DNA from: Aurelia coerulea | Lineage: Eukaryota; Cnidaria; Scyphozoa; Semaeostomeae; Ulmaridae | Length of the DNA: 64,000 nucleotides | Reading direction: 5' to 3' | Assembly: GCA_039566865.1 (NCBI GenBank) | Contig: CM076955.1 | Span: forward strand, 22,655,001-22,719,000 | Shown: piece by piece, positions 12,335-26,100 of the stretch | How positions within the stretch are numbered: the stretch's first letter is position 1 | How the letters are laid out: every line of letters begins with the position of its first letter | Notes under the pieces: model-generated | The model's database searches: none | Told to the model about the DNA's origin: nothing | What the model saw: the letters and a program-made list of their open reading frames with translations, nothing else | Position numbers and translations under genes: made by a program

Positions 12335-14039
12335 CTAAGTAGCCTTTGTTTTATCACCTGCAATAAGTGTCTCTATTGGTATTTTTGAAACAATGATATG
12401 AATTGCAGAACATGATCTAGATTTTGCATGTGGATCCAACTCCTGCAAAGCAAAATAAAAGAATTCAAATAAAGAAGGAGGAAAATAGGATTTAGAACTT
12501 TCCATTTACATGATGAACATTAAACCAAATGCATTGGTAATTGATCCAAGAAAATTGCTCAAAGTGTAAGCAGAATGACTTTCCAAATTCAAATTTGAAA
12601 AGAGAGTTATAAATCAGATTTATCTCAAAAATTTTAGTATTCAAATGGTTACCTCAGACAGTGGTTCAAAATCATCAATTAGATCCACTGTGGAAGTTGT
12701 AGTTGTAAGCTGTAATGGAAATTATAAAACTATCACCAGTTGCATTTCCTTAATTCATATTTTCCATTCACAAAGCTTTCCATAAAAGAGTTTTTGAAAA
12801 AATACAAGAAGCAGATTGGATGGAATGTGATCATTTTTGTATTGTTTCTTTATCTCTAAACAAACTCCTAAAAACAATTTTAAAATACTAAAATAGCAAA
12901 GGAGTTTTGTTTCATATGCTTGCAGCGGGTTTGCAGTTAATCAGGAGGGAGTAAAGTGTAGTTTAAGAGAGACAGGACATACCTTTAGAGAACCTTTAGC
13001 TCTTAACTGTAATTGCAATGCAATATTAACTGCTCTATTTATGGCAGCACCAAGCCCATGAATCTTTATTTCTTCTTCCCTAAGTATCAGAAAATGTCAA
13101 TCAGGACAGTTTTTGGAAATATTTTGATGCAATATTAATACATATCAATTGATTATACATTAAACAGGATTTTGCAGTTAGCCTTTCTGTAAGTATCTAT
13201 AGATCTTTTTCAATACTTTCATAATACTGATGCTAACTTTTAATGAGATATTTACCCTACCCTTTATCGAGAAGCTTTTGACATTTTCCTAACTGAATTT
13301 TGAAGTCAGATTTTCTATGGATCAAAATTGTGTTCTTCGTTTTCAGAGGCTTTGGTGGTGCTCTCTTTCTTCTTCTTCCCCCTAGAAATAAAATACATGT
13401 TAATCATTTTAATTCAGATAGTTTATTTATTTGAAAAAGAAGCTGAGCCAACAACCCATGGAGAAATCTGCCTGGACCTGTGGGGTCCTGGTGGTTGGGT
13501 TTCATGGTGGATTGACACTGGGGGACTTTAGTGCACTATATTTTGGAAACAATAGTAAATCAAACAGTGCATGAACTTCAAAAGTATACTAAGTATGCAT
13601 TTGTACCTTTCAGGAAAGATAAAAGGAATTCTGATGCCCCTCTCTCTATCTTACACGGCGAGAGGAGAGGGGACCATAATGAAAATAAGGTTGATTTGAC
13701 CTTTTTAATGCTATCCCGGTCATCAAAATTAGGAGGTGTCTTTACTGGTATTTATTTGATTTTTAAGGAAATTTTTATGTATCTACTTTTAGTTTTAAAA
13801 CCTTGTACATCTTACTTTAGTGGTAAATAGATAAATAGCTACATACATACAATAGAGGGCCTAACATCAATGTTTCATGTTTAGCTCAATGAATTATCTG
13901 TTTTTATCAAGAAAGGGTCGATTAAACTTTAATAGCCCTAGAATAACCTACAAATACAACTTATTTGTGATAAATACCGACCAGATTCCTTTTCCTGGCC
14001 TTTCTTCTGCACCGCAGCTTTATCATCTGCGTCCGCCAT
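12335..14039 (-). CDS. POP7: RNase P/MRP protein subunit p20 (Rpp20)
   Basis: Read on the minus strand, exons are 14039-13982, 13381-13261, 13079-12983, 12709-12653 and 12442-12335. They give 146 aa; the human protein has 140. In the family Rpp20 is an Alba-fold protein that pairs with Rpp25 and binds the P3 domain of RNase P and RNase MRP RNA in the nucleolus, for tRNA and rRNA processing. Diagnostic segments are HRKSDFKIQLGKCQKLLD, IKIHGLGAAINRAVNIALQL and TTTTSTVDLIDDFEPL, followed by SCSAIHIIVSK. The start MADADDKAAV opens exon 1, whose GTCGGT donor is weak but is the only one keeping phase. The gene is head to head with the HEAT-repeat gene, with 110 bp between the two ATGs. Confidence 0.93.
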
Positions 14040-14149
14040 TACAGAATTTCTCACACGCTGCAAGGGAGCCTCGTACTCAGTAAGAGGTAAAGATTGTTTA
14101 CAAAATTCATCACTTGGAGACGGATGATAATGGAGGATGGCCTAAAAAA
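14040..14149. promoter_or_regulatory. Probable bidirectional promoter
   Basis: Only 110 bp separate the ATG of POP7 (14039, minus) and the inferred ATG of the HEAT-repeat gene (14150, plus). The interval must hold both leaders and at least part of a shared promoter unless distant 5' exons exist. It also contains upstream ATGs at 14124, 14130 and 14137 on the plus strand. No TATA box is evident. Confidence 0.5.
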
Positions 14150-17100
14150 ATGACCAGTCGGGAAAAGATGGAGAAAGTTCAAGGAAAGCGAGATATGATG
14201 GGGATAGAAGATCCGAAGATGGAGTATCAGGTAATTGATTAGATGGTCAAGTTGTTTGAGTCCTCAAAGGCTATTGAAAATGACTGCGCATCAAAAACAT
14301 TTAGCTCCGAAAAAATACCCTCAACTTCATTGAAAATATTTTGGATTTAAACTTCTTGTTCCGTACGTTGTCTTTTTTCAATGATTTAGTTTTGCTTACT
14401 TTTGCAGGTAAAATTTGTGAAACTGTTGCAAGGTAAAATCCAAGAACTACTAGAAAAGCTGCACAACAAAAGTATGAGCAAGGTAAAGAAAGCAGAGTAG
14501 CTGGCCTGATTTTGTTATTATTTCAAAATTGTAAAAAGTAAACATGCAAAACTAGAGACCTCTTGAACGGGGTTGGCTCTTTTAACTGTGAACAAATGTG
14601 TAATTTATATGATCTGTTTGATATTGCCTTCCATGTAAACTGCAAAATCATTATGCTAAAAGAGATTTCTTTACAGTTACATGACCCAAGCTTTTAACAG
14701 AATTAGTGTTCAAATAGCATTGACATTTTTAGCTTATTAATATTATGGTGTGTTTTCTGCCTGTGCTGATCATCCACAGTTGAAATATAACATCATGATA
14801 ATTCAATCTTTGCTTCTTGTTGTGAATAATTGCATGAAAAATCTCCATTATTAATTGCAGGACGAGTTACGATCAGTTAAAAGGCAATTCAAGTTGCTTC
14901 ACTCAAAAAGTCAACAGTTGCTCATTTTACTCCAGGTTTGTTTCTCTTATTTTATTTTTATTACCCTTGTTGCTATTGTGATTGCTTGTTTGCATTGATC
15001 TTTGTATGCATCTTATCTTCTCAATTAATTGCTTCAAGGTTGGAGACTGCAATCGCATCAAATTCTTACTGCAGTTTTTGATCAACAGTTGCAAACATTT
15101 GTTTTTTATCTTATTGACGCATCTTCATGTTTTGTTTTCAGGTTTTAACAAAGGTTAACAATGAAGTTGCTCGTGCAAGACTTGACTTGGAAAAGGCACT
15201 AAAAATGAATAAAAATGTAAGGCGTTAAACAGAAGGTACCCTGACCGCTGTCTTGATCTCTATGGACCTTGATATTTTACCATTAACTGACAACCAAAAG
15301 GAGATCAAACAGAATTAATATTTGTCTTTAAAAAATACTTCTAAGTGTGATGCTTGATACTGGAGTCTCTCTTGGTAGATCTATGTTATGTCTTTATTTT
15401 GGTTGTGATATGCACCAAGTCACTTCAAGTGCAAGAAGAATGAGATATGTCAAAAATCACTGTTTGTCATGTTCAAGAGCAAAACTGGGCCACTGTAAGC
15501 TATGTCAGTGCAAATTATTTAAAAGTAAAAACTCTTATACTTCAGATTGATGCTACACAGAAGAGATTAAATTGGTTGGAAGAGAGGTTGCTGAATTTCC
15601 TGTTTTTGAGTAGAGCAATGTGCCATCTTGATTACCATGAAGGTTTAACTAAGGTAAGAATTTGTTATCATTTTAATAATTGTTTTCTTGAACTTCATTG
15701 CAACTTATAAAGAGCTTATTTCTTGGCAATCAGAGCATCAGCTAAAATTTTGATGGATATTTGTTTGGCAATGTCCAAGTTTGTGTGTTGTTTATGATAC
15801 ATTCAAAAAATGAACGCTTTGTTTCTTTGTTTCAGGAAAATAAGAAATTAGTGGCACAAGATTTAAGACCGTCCTTTGTGGAACATCTAACTGATGACCA
15901 AAAAGGAAGATTGTTTGGGAAGAATGGAGATATGATAAGTGACACAAAAGAAATGCTGATGATTACAAAAGAAAAGATTGACAAGGATGTTGAAAGGATC
16001 TTTGCAATGACTAATATTGATGATGATTATGATGATGATGATTCAAGTTTAAGTGAAGAGGCTGAAAAATTAGTAGAGGAGAAAGAGCAGTTGCAAGGTG
16101 ATTTAATGGTGCATTAAGCTGTGGACAGTTGAAAATTAACATAACTTACCTAATTACCCTGTCAACATTAAGAGAGAACTGTTCAGAAAATATAGAAATT
16201 TTTCTAATCTAACAGACATATTGGCTAATTTCTTGGCTGAATTATTTGCTTTCTGTGAAACCATGTTCTACCTAGCTCTATGTGATTCAGGTATTTTGTG
16301 GTTGATGACCAAGGGGTCCAGGAATGTCAGTGAAGACCACTGTAGTTTTGGTTTCTTGATTCCGCGGTTCTCGGTTCCTTCGTTCCTTGGTTCGTCGTGA
16401 AAATAACAGCTGTGTAATTTGATACAGATTACATCATCCTTGTGTGCGGTCAGCCAGCTATTGTTACAGTAGAATTTACAAGTTACCGTTACGAGGCGCA
16501 GGATTTGAAAAACCCGCGAATTCAAACGGCAGCCAATGAGAGAAGAGCTCTCACACGACAAATGAAACAATAGCTGGCTGACCGCACACAAGGATGATGT
16601 AATCGGTATCAAATTACACAGCTGTTATTTTCATGACGAACCAAGGAACGAAGGAACCGAGAACCGCGGAATCAAGAAACCAAAACTACAGTGGTCTTCA
16701 CTGACATTCCTGGACCCCCTGTGGTTGATGCTGATTGATTATTAGATCGAAAACTGTCTGAGAAATTAATTGATAATATATCTCAAAACATATCTTAGAA
16801 ATTTGAACTGAAGGTAGATCTAATTGTTGGTTTCCACTAAGTCTGACTTTCTCTTTACTTTTTCAAGATGATGCACGTAGACTCGTCAAGAAATTATCGC
16901 AAGTGTCAGCAGTTTCCATGGAAACAAGTAGTGTTGATGAGTATTGGCGATCTGACCATCATCGATTCGAATGGACGAATTTCATGCAAAAACTTGATCA
17001 TCTATCATGGCATTCGCTTGCTATTGCATATCAAGACACTTTCTTAAAACGAGGTACGATGTTATAGCATTCTGTGTTTAAAATAATTGATAGTAAAAAT

Positions 17101-20100
17101 GTTTACACAGGGGGAACACTGTAGCGAAGTTAATCATTGTTTCAAGACTATCACATTGTGATCGGTGAATTCATGGCTCTTCTTTGGCTGATTGATAAAA
17201 ATGAACCCATCATATTCAGTTGAAAGATTTTGCCAATTCAGTTCAAAATTTCGACTGATACCGAGGACGTTGCATAACGGCAATTGATTATGTTACATGA
17301 TTCTCTTTTATTTCATTCTCAGAATATGTTGCCTCTGTTCCGCCATATGAAGCTGAGAGATTTATAGCAGAATCGTATCGTCTATGTAGCATGTATTGTT
17401 AAAGACTCATAGCTAACCATGATACTTTGCGGCCCTAAATTCAATTTTCGTTTGATATAAAAGTGGTTTATTGCCTGGGTTTTGTTCATTTGCTTTTCAT
17501 TCGGCACATAGATGAGAGGATCTTTTCAAATGTTAGTCACACTCTAAAGAGAATATAAGTTCGAAAGGCCTTAGTGTGCTGATTTAAAATCTTTTTTCTT
17601 TGCCTCCATTTTACAAATTTAGAGGAGAGGAGAGGATCATGGTTGCAAATGGGTCTTTGAGTTGAAAATCTCCAAAGAGTAAGAAAAGAAAGAGAAGATT
17701 ATTATATATACCGGGCCTATGGTCTTCAAATGATGCATAAACTTTCTCGTCATTTTTCCTGATTTTAATTTTCAGGCGACAATCCGTTCCCATCTGGTTT
17801 AATGCGATGGAAACTTGACAGAGATCTCTCAGAAGGTTCTGCCTTCAGCGTAAGTCGTATTCTGTTTGAAAGAACTCATTTTTTCATCGACAATAGGTTC
17901 CTCTTGTAGGTTTTTGCAATTTTTAAGGTTGTCGAAACTCCTGCCGTTGAAAAGATAGGAAAGTGTTAAACGTTCAAAGATAAAGTAGAATCTTGAAGGG
18001 GCTGGATAAGAAACTGTCGAGGAAATTTTTGATTTGGCTGTTTTCTGATAAGCTAATTTATTGCGACTATTCAACGAAAATTCAAATTAAATGTCGCATC
18101 TTGTAGATTAGCCTTTGCACTTTCTTCTGATACAAATTAAAGCTCCATATGTTTAGGGATTGCTGTGATATAAATGGATTCCCAACAAGTATTTTCGTTG
18201 ATCTTTCACCCAAAGACCAGCCTGTATCTAAATAAGGTTCTTTCCTTTTGAATTTAGCTAATTACAAAGGAATTTCTCCTTTCAAAATACGATATTTGAT
18301 GCACAAACCATAGATTTGTTTACGTATGTCTTATCCAGCCCCTTTGATAGCTGAATCAATGCGAGTACAGCTTTGGATAGCTGAATCATCTACAAAACTC
18401 AAAGAAATTGTTTGTTATCCTTACATTTTGTTGAAATTATTACATTGCATCTTTTCTCGCAGAAAAAGTCCATTGAAAAACTGGAAGAGAAATTGATATC
18501 CTTGTATAAAGCAATTGAAGATGCTGCCGTAAACTCAGTGGAAACGTCAAAAGAAGTCGTTCCCCTTCGACAACCTTATTCTGTTCGAGGTTTGTTGGTA
18601 TTCTTAGGTCTTGTGGAACTTTATTTTATAATTTGTCGTGATTTTAGATGCTACAGATCATGATGTGTATTTTTCCAGATAGAATGATAAATAGTTTAAT
18701 TTTTTACGGGAGAAGATAAGCATTCAATTTTTAGAGGAGAATATTTTTTACTGAGATGTTTGCATCATCATTGAACTTTCTACGATGTCGCAAATTCAAT
18801 TTTGTTGAATTTGTGTTATTTGTTTGAGATTTATGGCTATTTTGACGATAACGTAGATCTTTATCTGTCACTTCATTTATCATCAAACCGTAATCTACAA
18901 ATGTATGTAGAAGTTATAAAAATCACATAATTTGAATATTTAGCATGTATGCTGTCATTCCATCTTGAATCTTAAATACATAAGTTGCTAAAAATTAATC
19001 GTGTTCTAGAAAATGTTAAAACAAATTGTTTCTGAATTGATAGGGAAAAGACATACAAAACGAAACCTGACATCTTCGGATGGAAACACACTTCCAGCAT
19101 TGAAGAACACAGGGGTAAAAGAGGGCTATGATGAAAGAGAGAATAAACTTGCCAGTAGGCCTGTTTCAATCGTTCTTCCTGTCGTCAACAAGGTATCTTC
19201 ATTTAAGCTCTCATTTTGTATAATCCCACTTCGAATCAGTGACAAATAATAAGGACTATATATTACATCGTATTGTCCAGTTTCGTTTCTGTAAATGTCA
19301 ACTATTCGTTATTTATGGTGTCTAATATAGTTTCCCATAGTTTCATGATGCTGTTAAATGGTCACTTCATCTCCTTTCTGCTGTTTCATATCAAAGGGAA
19401 TCTAACCATACATAGCATAAGCCGTTGATAAAAATAACAATTAAAGGTCAATAGGAACACACGTGCCACACCATATTTAGGCAACTGACCTGTATCAGTC
19501 GGAAATACTGATATCTGATTGGCTAGTATTTGACCACAAATGGCTTGAAACACTTTTACTTGCTTAGATTTCTTTTTAAGATTGGACGACTAAATTTTTC
19601 TCCCATTAAAATTTGTTAAGGTTGAAAATTATTACTTATAACCTCCCGTTTTTAACAATTCGAAATAAAGCACAGAATTTGAAAAATATGTTCGTTTTTT
19701 CACTTTCGTTGCTCCTAAATTCCCTTGCTCCTAAATTCCCTTTGACTTTTGAAGATCTATCTTATTTGTTCCTCTTGTTGTTTTTCTCATGATTTTATTT
19801 TCTCTCCTAGAATAAGACGAAGGAATATCCAAGGAAACCTGCAGTATGGTGTGACCTTGATAAAGTTGACATTCCTAAACATTTATCTTATATCAGAGGA
19901 CCAAAACAGTCATTAAAGAATGTGAGTACTTTGACCTTAATTGCTCGTTGTTTTGTTTACCCCCTTTCTTTTTTGCTGACATTAAGCTTGAATGGAAGGT
20001 GTTGTGGTGCAGTGATGCAATCAAGCCTCTGACTTTGCAGCCAGAAGAATCGGGTTGACCCCACGAACACCACTTGAGCATCATCACAAAGGGTTGCGAA

Positions 20101-23100
20101 CTTAATTAGGCCTTCTCTTCTTCTGTTATCTCAATGGATGCCCAGTGCAGTTGGTTATCTTTTTATACCAGTATTCTTTTTCACAAACGTATTCCTACGC
20201 AGCAATAATTTAAATACCAGATAATTTATTCATTTCGAAATTTATTTTGATTTTAAGGTTCCAACAATTAGCAGAAGAAGAAAGACATCACAGAAAAGGT
20301 GACGGCTTGATCTTTTCTTTTCAATTTCTCTTATATCTGCATCTTATCAATAACACCAAGTTGTATAATTCTATTGTATCATTTAGGTGAAATCTTTCAA
20401 GCGTTCTTTTCATGTACGATTTAATTTATTCTATTCTGTATTTTTTCGTAGAACCCAAAATCACAAATCACTTCGAGTTGTGGCTGACACAGTTGGTGGT
20501 ATGTATCAATTTATTCATATATTTTTATATATCCGTCTTTGTTGTTTGAAAAACATATTTCATTGTCATAGGTAATGTTTATTTCAACAATGTTGTAATT
20601 TCAGTCTTCAGCACCCCTTGAACGCAGCTTAGCAGGATTCGAAAATCAACCTATATATTTCGGCGTTGTTTTCATAAATTGAAGTAAAAATTTAAACTAC
20701 AACTTGTCTGAAAAGTTTAGAACTTTGGAGCGGGGAAACAATAATCTTTGAAGTTAAAAATGAACTATAAACTAAAGTAGAATTTGACTTAGCTTGCGTT
20801 TGATATCTAATCTTAGGTGGATTTATCTCAAAATGACTGGCGAAAATAAATTATGCTATGAATTTTGAAACAGGCTTTAATGCTGTGAAAGTAACATTTG
20901 TTTCAAGAATCTTGCTACTTTGATTTTGCAGAATCGGAATTAATACCCGCTGTGAAGTTAGCTTATTGTTTTTCTTGTATGCAGTTGTTACAAAATTGAC
21001 CGCAAGTCTACAATCAGTTTCGGCCACGGAGCGTCCATTCGATGACTTGAAATGGAAAAGAATTCAGGTTAGATAGTTGTTTTAAATCTGATCTCGAATC
21101 TACTTTCAGAATGAAATGTAAAATTTGTCTTTGTTTTTTGATGGTCATTGATTGATTACTTGACTGATGTTTGATCTATTTGTTTATTTATTTGTTTATA
21201 TCTTTGTTTATGTATTGGAACTTCCACTTAATTAAATTGATGAAAAATAGTAAGTCATCTTTTGAGGAAAAATTACTGAAAGGCATGAGTGGAATTAGAG
21301 CATTTTGTGTGAAAACGAAATTTGTATGCAGTTTTGAGCAATGACTAAAGGGAGTACAAAGACCAGCATGCTTTTGCGCGAAGTCAGCGACTTGCTCTAC
21401 ACAGCTTCCAGAATAACTGACTGTGCCAAATTCACAAAAATAGAAACAAACGATGGCAAAGGCTGCTGGTCTTTGTGCTCCCTTTAAAAGCTCGCATTTC
21501 TTTAAAGAAGATGTGGTACCCACATTGGGACATTTTTTTTCGGCTTGTGTCTGCTCGCCATCATTTTCAGCATGTTGAATTACCATGGTCAGTTTTCATG
21601 TTGGTATCACAATTTGCACGATTCATGTGCTAACAGCCCGGACTAATAGCCTAATGCTACGGTATTAATGGTTTTTTTAGCATAGGTTCCAAATCTTTAA
21701 AAAGGCTGGTGTAAAATTGAGTGACCTATTTCTTTGAACTGAATGACTTCAAAGAAACTTTAGCTAATTCTCTTTGATTCTACCGTTGGGATTTTCTGAA
21801 ATCTTCAATCTTTTCAAAATTAGAGTGCGTTTCTTCTTTTTCAAGAATTCAAGAAAAATTTTCAAAAAAACTTAAGAACAACGTAATTTCTAAACTGTTT
21901 GACGTAACATGAAATAATTTTGAAGAAAACCATAATTTATGAATGCCTACAATATGGTATCAAGCAAAAGTCTGTCACTCATCTCGTTTATGATTTAGAA
22001 ATTTGATGACGTCACATCCCAAATGAGTTGAAATGTAAGATATGCTGTAATTTCGAAAAAAGTTCAAAATTTCTGGAAAGTCCAACGGTAGAATTATAGA
22101 TAAGTATCTAAAGTTTCTTTCAAGCCATTCAATCAGCAGGAATAGGTCATTGAATTTTACACCCATTTTTTTACGCCGAGTTAAAGATTTGGAACCTATG
22201 CTGGTTTTTTTAATGATTATGTTTCTGTTGTGTGTTTGGTACTTTACGGTGGATCTCTTGCTTCTTAGGACCTTTTGAGTGAAGCTGGAATTCGATCTTG
22301 CAATGAAGAAACTGTCATTGATGCAATAAGGGTGAGAAAGCTCTGATATGTTTTATGACCAGAAATAATTCCTCAAAGATAAACCCAAGATTCTGAAGAT
22401 GATTCGCGAAGTTATGTTCTTCTGAGACAAATCATTTTGTGATATATGAAAATGACTTTTCCAGAACTTTTAGATATATACGCAGCTGAATTTGAAAATT
22501 TTTTCAGTTTTGCAATGGTCAAAATGGTTTTAATTTTCATACTTTAGTAATTTCATACCTTCATAAGGACTTGCTACAGTCTCTCTCTCTTTTTGAGTCC
22601 GAATTGTCCGGAAAATGCGAAACGGAAAATGACGAAACCTGAAAAAAAACGAAGAAAAAAAGAAGAAAAGGAGGGGAGGAGAGAGAGACTTTCTCTCTCC
22701 TCTCCTCCCCTCCTTTTCTTTTTTTCTTTCTTTATTTTCCGTTTCGCGTCATTTTCCGTTTCGCATTTTCCGTTTTCTGTTTCGCATTTTCCGGACAATT
22801 CGGACTAAAAAAGAGAGAAAGACTTGTAGCCAGTCCAACCTTCATATTAAAAGCAATCATTTTAAACACACTTACACGTTTCGTCTTTTGTCTCAAAATT
22901 TTCACCGCCCTTCAGCGGCCTCTTCAGTGAGTTTTAATTTTAAGGATCACATCTAAATTTATTTTCTTATTTATTTGCAGGCTTTTTCAAGGCTTGGCAA
23001 CACTGACAAAGAGATCATTGATAGTATGCGTGAATTGGTATGATTGCTCTGAATATTACAAGTTGATTCAACGTTCTCTTTGTATCATTTTACCCTTGTC

Positions 23101-26100
23101 TTGGCTGCATTGTAGTTTATTTTAATTCGTTAGCATTTTAGGGAGCATTCTCCTCAGGATATTCTTAACGCATTGTTTGAATCCAAGCTTACTTGAGTTG
23201 AAAGGAAACCAAAACAAGAAAGCATCCATCCCGCAAAGTTTAATCAATCTACGATGCATATAAAGTTTAGAGCCTTTCCATGTTTTACAGTTGATTTAGC
23301 CACAAATATGCATCAGAGTACACTAAATTGAAAATAGATTAGAATGAGAATGGGCAATGGGCATCATCTCTTGAATAGATCTTCTGAATGCAGGTTATGA
23401 TTTACGTGTTTTGTTTTTCAAATGACCCACCATGGTTGACAATGGGCCTTTAAAAAACGAGAGTTGCTGTTACTGCCGCAGTTTTGTTTCTCTCTATTTG
23501 TCCCTGTACCCATGATATTCTTGCTCCTCTGTACACAATCGTATCACATTCGTCTTTGATGAAGTAAGGATAAATTCGAGAGATTAAACATCAATAATTT
23601 CCATGAAACAGGCTTTTGTTACCCTCCGGATTATTTGTTCACAGATTGAAAAAGACGCCAGTGATCATGTCATATACGAGGGATGCAAATGCCTAATTAC
23701 CTTAGGTAATCAAATTATTTTTACTTTTATTGAATATGATATTTAGTAAATATCCTAACAAAAATGTGAATCTTTCTGTAACACGTTTCTGATCGCTAAC
23801 CACGCAAATTTCTTACAAGACACTTGAGCAACAAAAAGCTTCGGTATTGTTATAATTTTGTTATTCTAATTTCAGGAAAGTGGGATCCAAAAGCTGTCAA
23901 TATTCTTCGAAAAGGACTTCAGAAAGGTGACGCTTAATAATCATTAATTCTGTCTGTTATCAAAGCATTGTTGTTGCTTTAAATGTTTTTCGAACGTCTG
24001 TTTTTAATTAGTTTTTTCCAACCATCCAAGGCATAATATTTTGATTTTGTTGTTTCAGGGAATACTGATTTAAAATTTGATGTTCTTGCAACGATCAACA
24101 ATGCGCAAAATGCCCAGTTTGTACCAAAGGTATTCCTCGATTTTTTCGTAATGTTAGTTTTCGTAATTGTCAGTTTTTTACTTTCTGTTCAATTTTTTAA
24201 AGGGTTGTGAAAAACTTTTTGAACCACAGCCAATATCATAAACATCTGGAATTTAGAAATTTGTTTTCCCACTTGTTTAAAAGTGTTTTCATAAGCAATA
24301 AATTGCGAATTTAGTTGAATAAACAGAAGAAAAGAAATATAGGATAAACTGTACTTTTTGAAAGGTTTGATTATTTGTTTCCATTTTCATTCCAGCGAAA
24401 CCCAGAAATATCAAAACTGATAGGAGTTCTAGCAGACCTAACAACTTCAGAAGATAAAGACATTGCATTTGAAGTTTCACTTGCGTTAGGCCATTTGTGT
24501 GTTGCAGATCCGAATGCCCGTTCTCATCTTTATGGAAGATTGCAAGATCCCTCATTTGCAATAAGAGCAAAGGTATCCTTCTTGTTATCCACGGAGGTCT
24601 CATTTTTTTACAGATTCCTTCCTTTATCCTTGTTTTTCTTTGACCATTTAGTTATTTCACAAAAGAGTCTGCATCGAGTGATGATCTTAATATATTTATA
24701 TCCTTGAGGTTTGATTTAGTAGTGTTATAGTTTCTATAACAGTTGTGTTCAGTTGTTGTCTTTATTTACAATACAACATGTTTAGTTTGCATTGTCGTAA
24801 GAACCTGGACTGATGGATATATTTTCTTTACGCTTAATATATTCATTTCTATTTCTTCTGATCTGTTTTTATTTGAAATGCTTTTCTTTCTGAAATTGTT
24901 TTCAAGGAAAGTCAATTTATATTTGCAGGCTCTAGCAACTTTAGTCAGACAAATGAACTGCACAGATTCCATCGTTATTGATTCACTTTTGCATCAAATT
25001 GGCAATTCCAGAAATTGGAAAGTATGCATTCATATTCTCATTTATCCTCATTCTCCTCATTCTCCTCATTCTCGTAATTCAATTCTATCGAAATTCATAA
25101 AGGTTAATGTTCCATTACGATTCGAAAGTACAGCTGATCATCGGCTCAAATCTTAAAAAGAAGTCGTTGCGTATAACTATTAACATCTTTCTTGATGCTG
25201 GATGGCAAGAAAGGAACTTCAGCTTCTTTGATGTCTTATCGTTTCAGTCTTATCTTGGATATTTTCAGATCACAGCTAACTTGAAACAAATTTAATATCA
25301 TTGTAGCTTCCAAGTTAACGGAGGAAAATTGCTTTGCTAAAATTGCTTTCATTAAAAATGGTTCAAGAAAGACCGTAGTTCATAAAGGTGACAGATATCT
25401 GTTGCTTTCAAAAATTTGAAATTTGATTCTTCTATGACGGAGGATATCTTCTGGAGAATTTTAAAATGTGTTTGTTAACTAAGATGTTATCACAGCTATC
25501 AATTTTGCTTTCAGCATAGAGTAGCTGCAGCTGAATTGTTACAAATCATAGGTAATATATTAATTTTTTTGATAACCAATCATTTTCATCAGATTAGAAC
25601 GACTATCAATGATATCCATGATTTTAATATGATATGGAAATCATGCTCTGATGAAAAAACGCGAGCAAGTCAATCTATTAATTTTGCATAGTTACTGGTG
25701 GACATGTTGATGTTCTTGCAGGTACATAGAGGAGACATTTGAAAACTATGAAAGAGATGTTACTTTTCCTTGGCCGTTCTGTAGATTATTCAAACTACCT
25801 CTTTGAATTTTGACTTGTTAAGGAGCTGCCCTGAAGATGCCTCAGTGAGCAAAACTACAGCACTGGAAGAAGAATAAAACAGCACAAAAGACAAAATTGA
25901 AGCCTTTTTCTTCGAGTAGTTAGGCCCTCTTTATATTTTTATGAATTTGAGATATCATCAGCAAATTCTCAAATAAACATGTAATTATCACTTTTTTTCT
26001 ACTGGCAGGCGTGAAAGATGTGACGGCTGAAGATCCTGAGAAAGTTTTTGATACACTTGAGAAATTATTATGGAATCACCCCAGTGCGGTAAATGAAATT

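Noticed and set aside
19993..20075. Intact tRNA gene
   Set aside because: A-box-like and B-box-like motifs are present, but the T-loop is one base short and the acceptor and anticodon stems do not pair.
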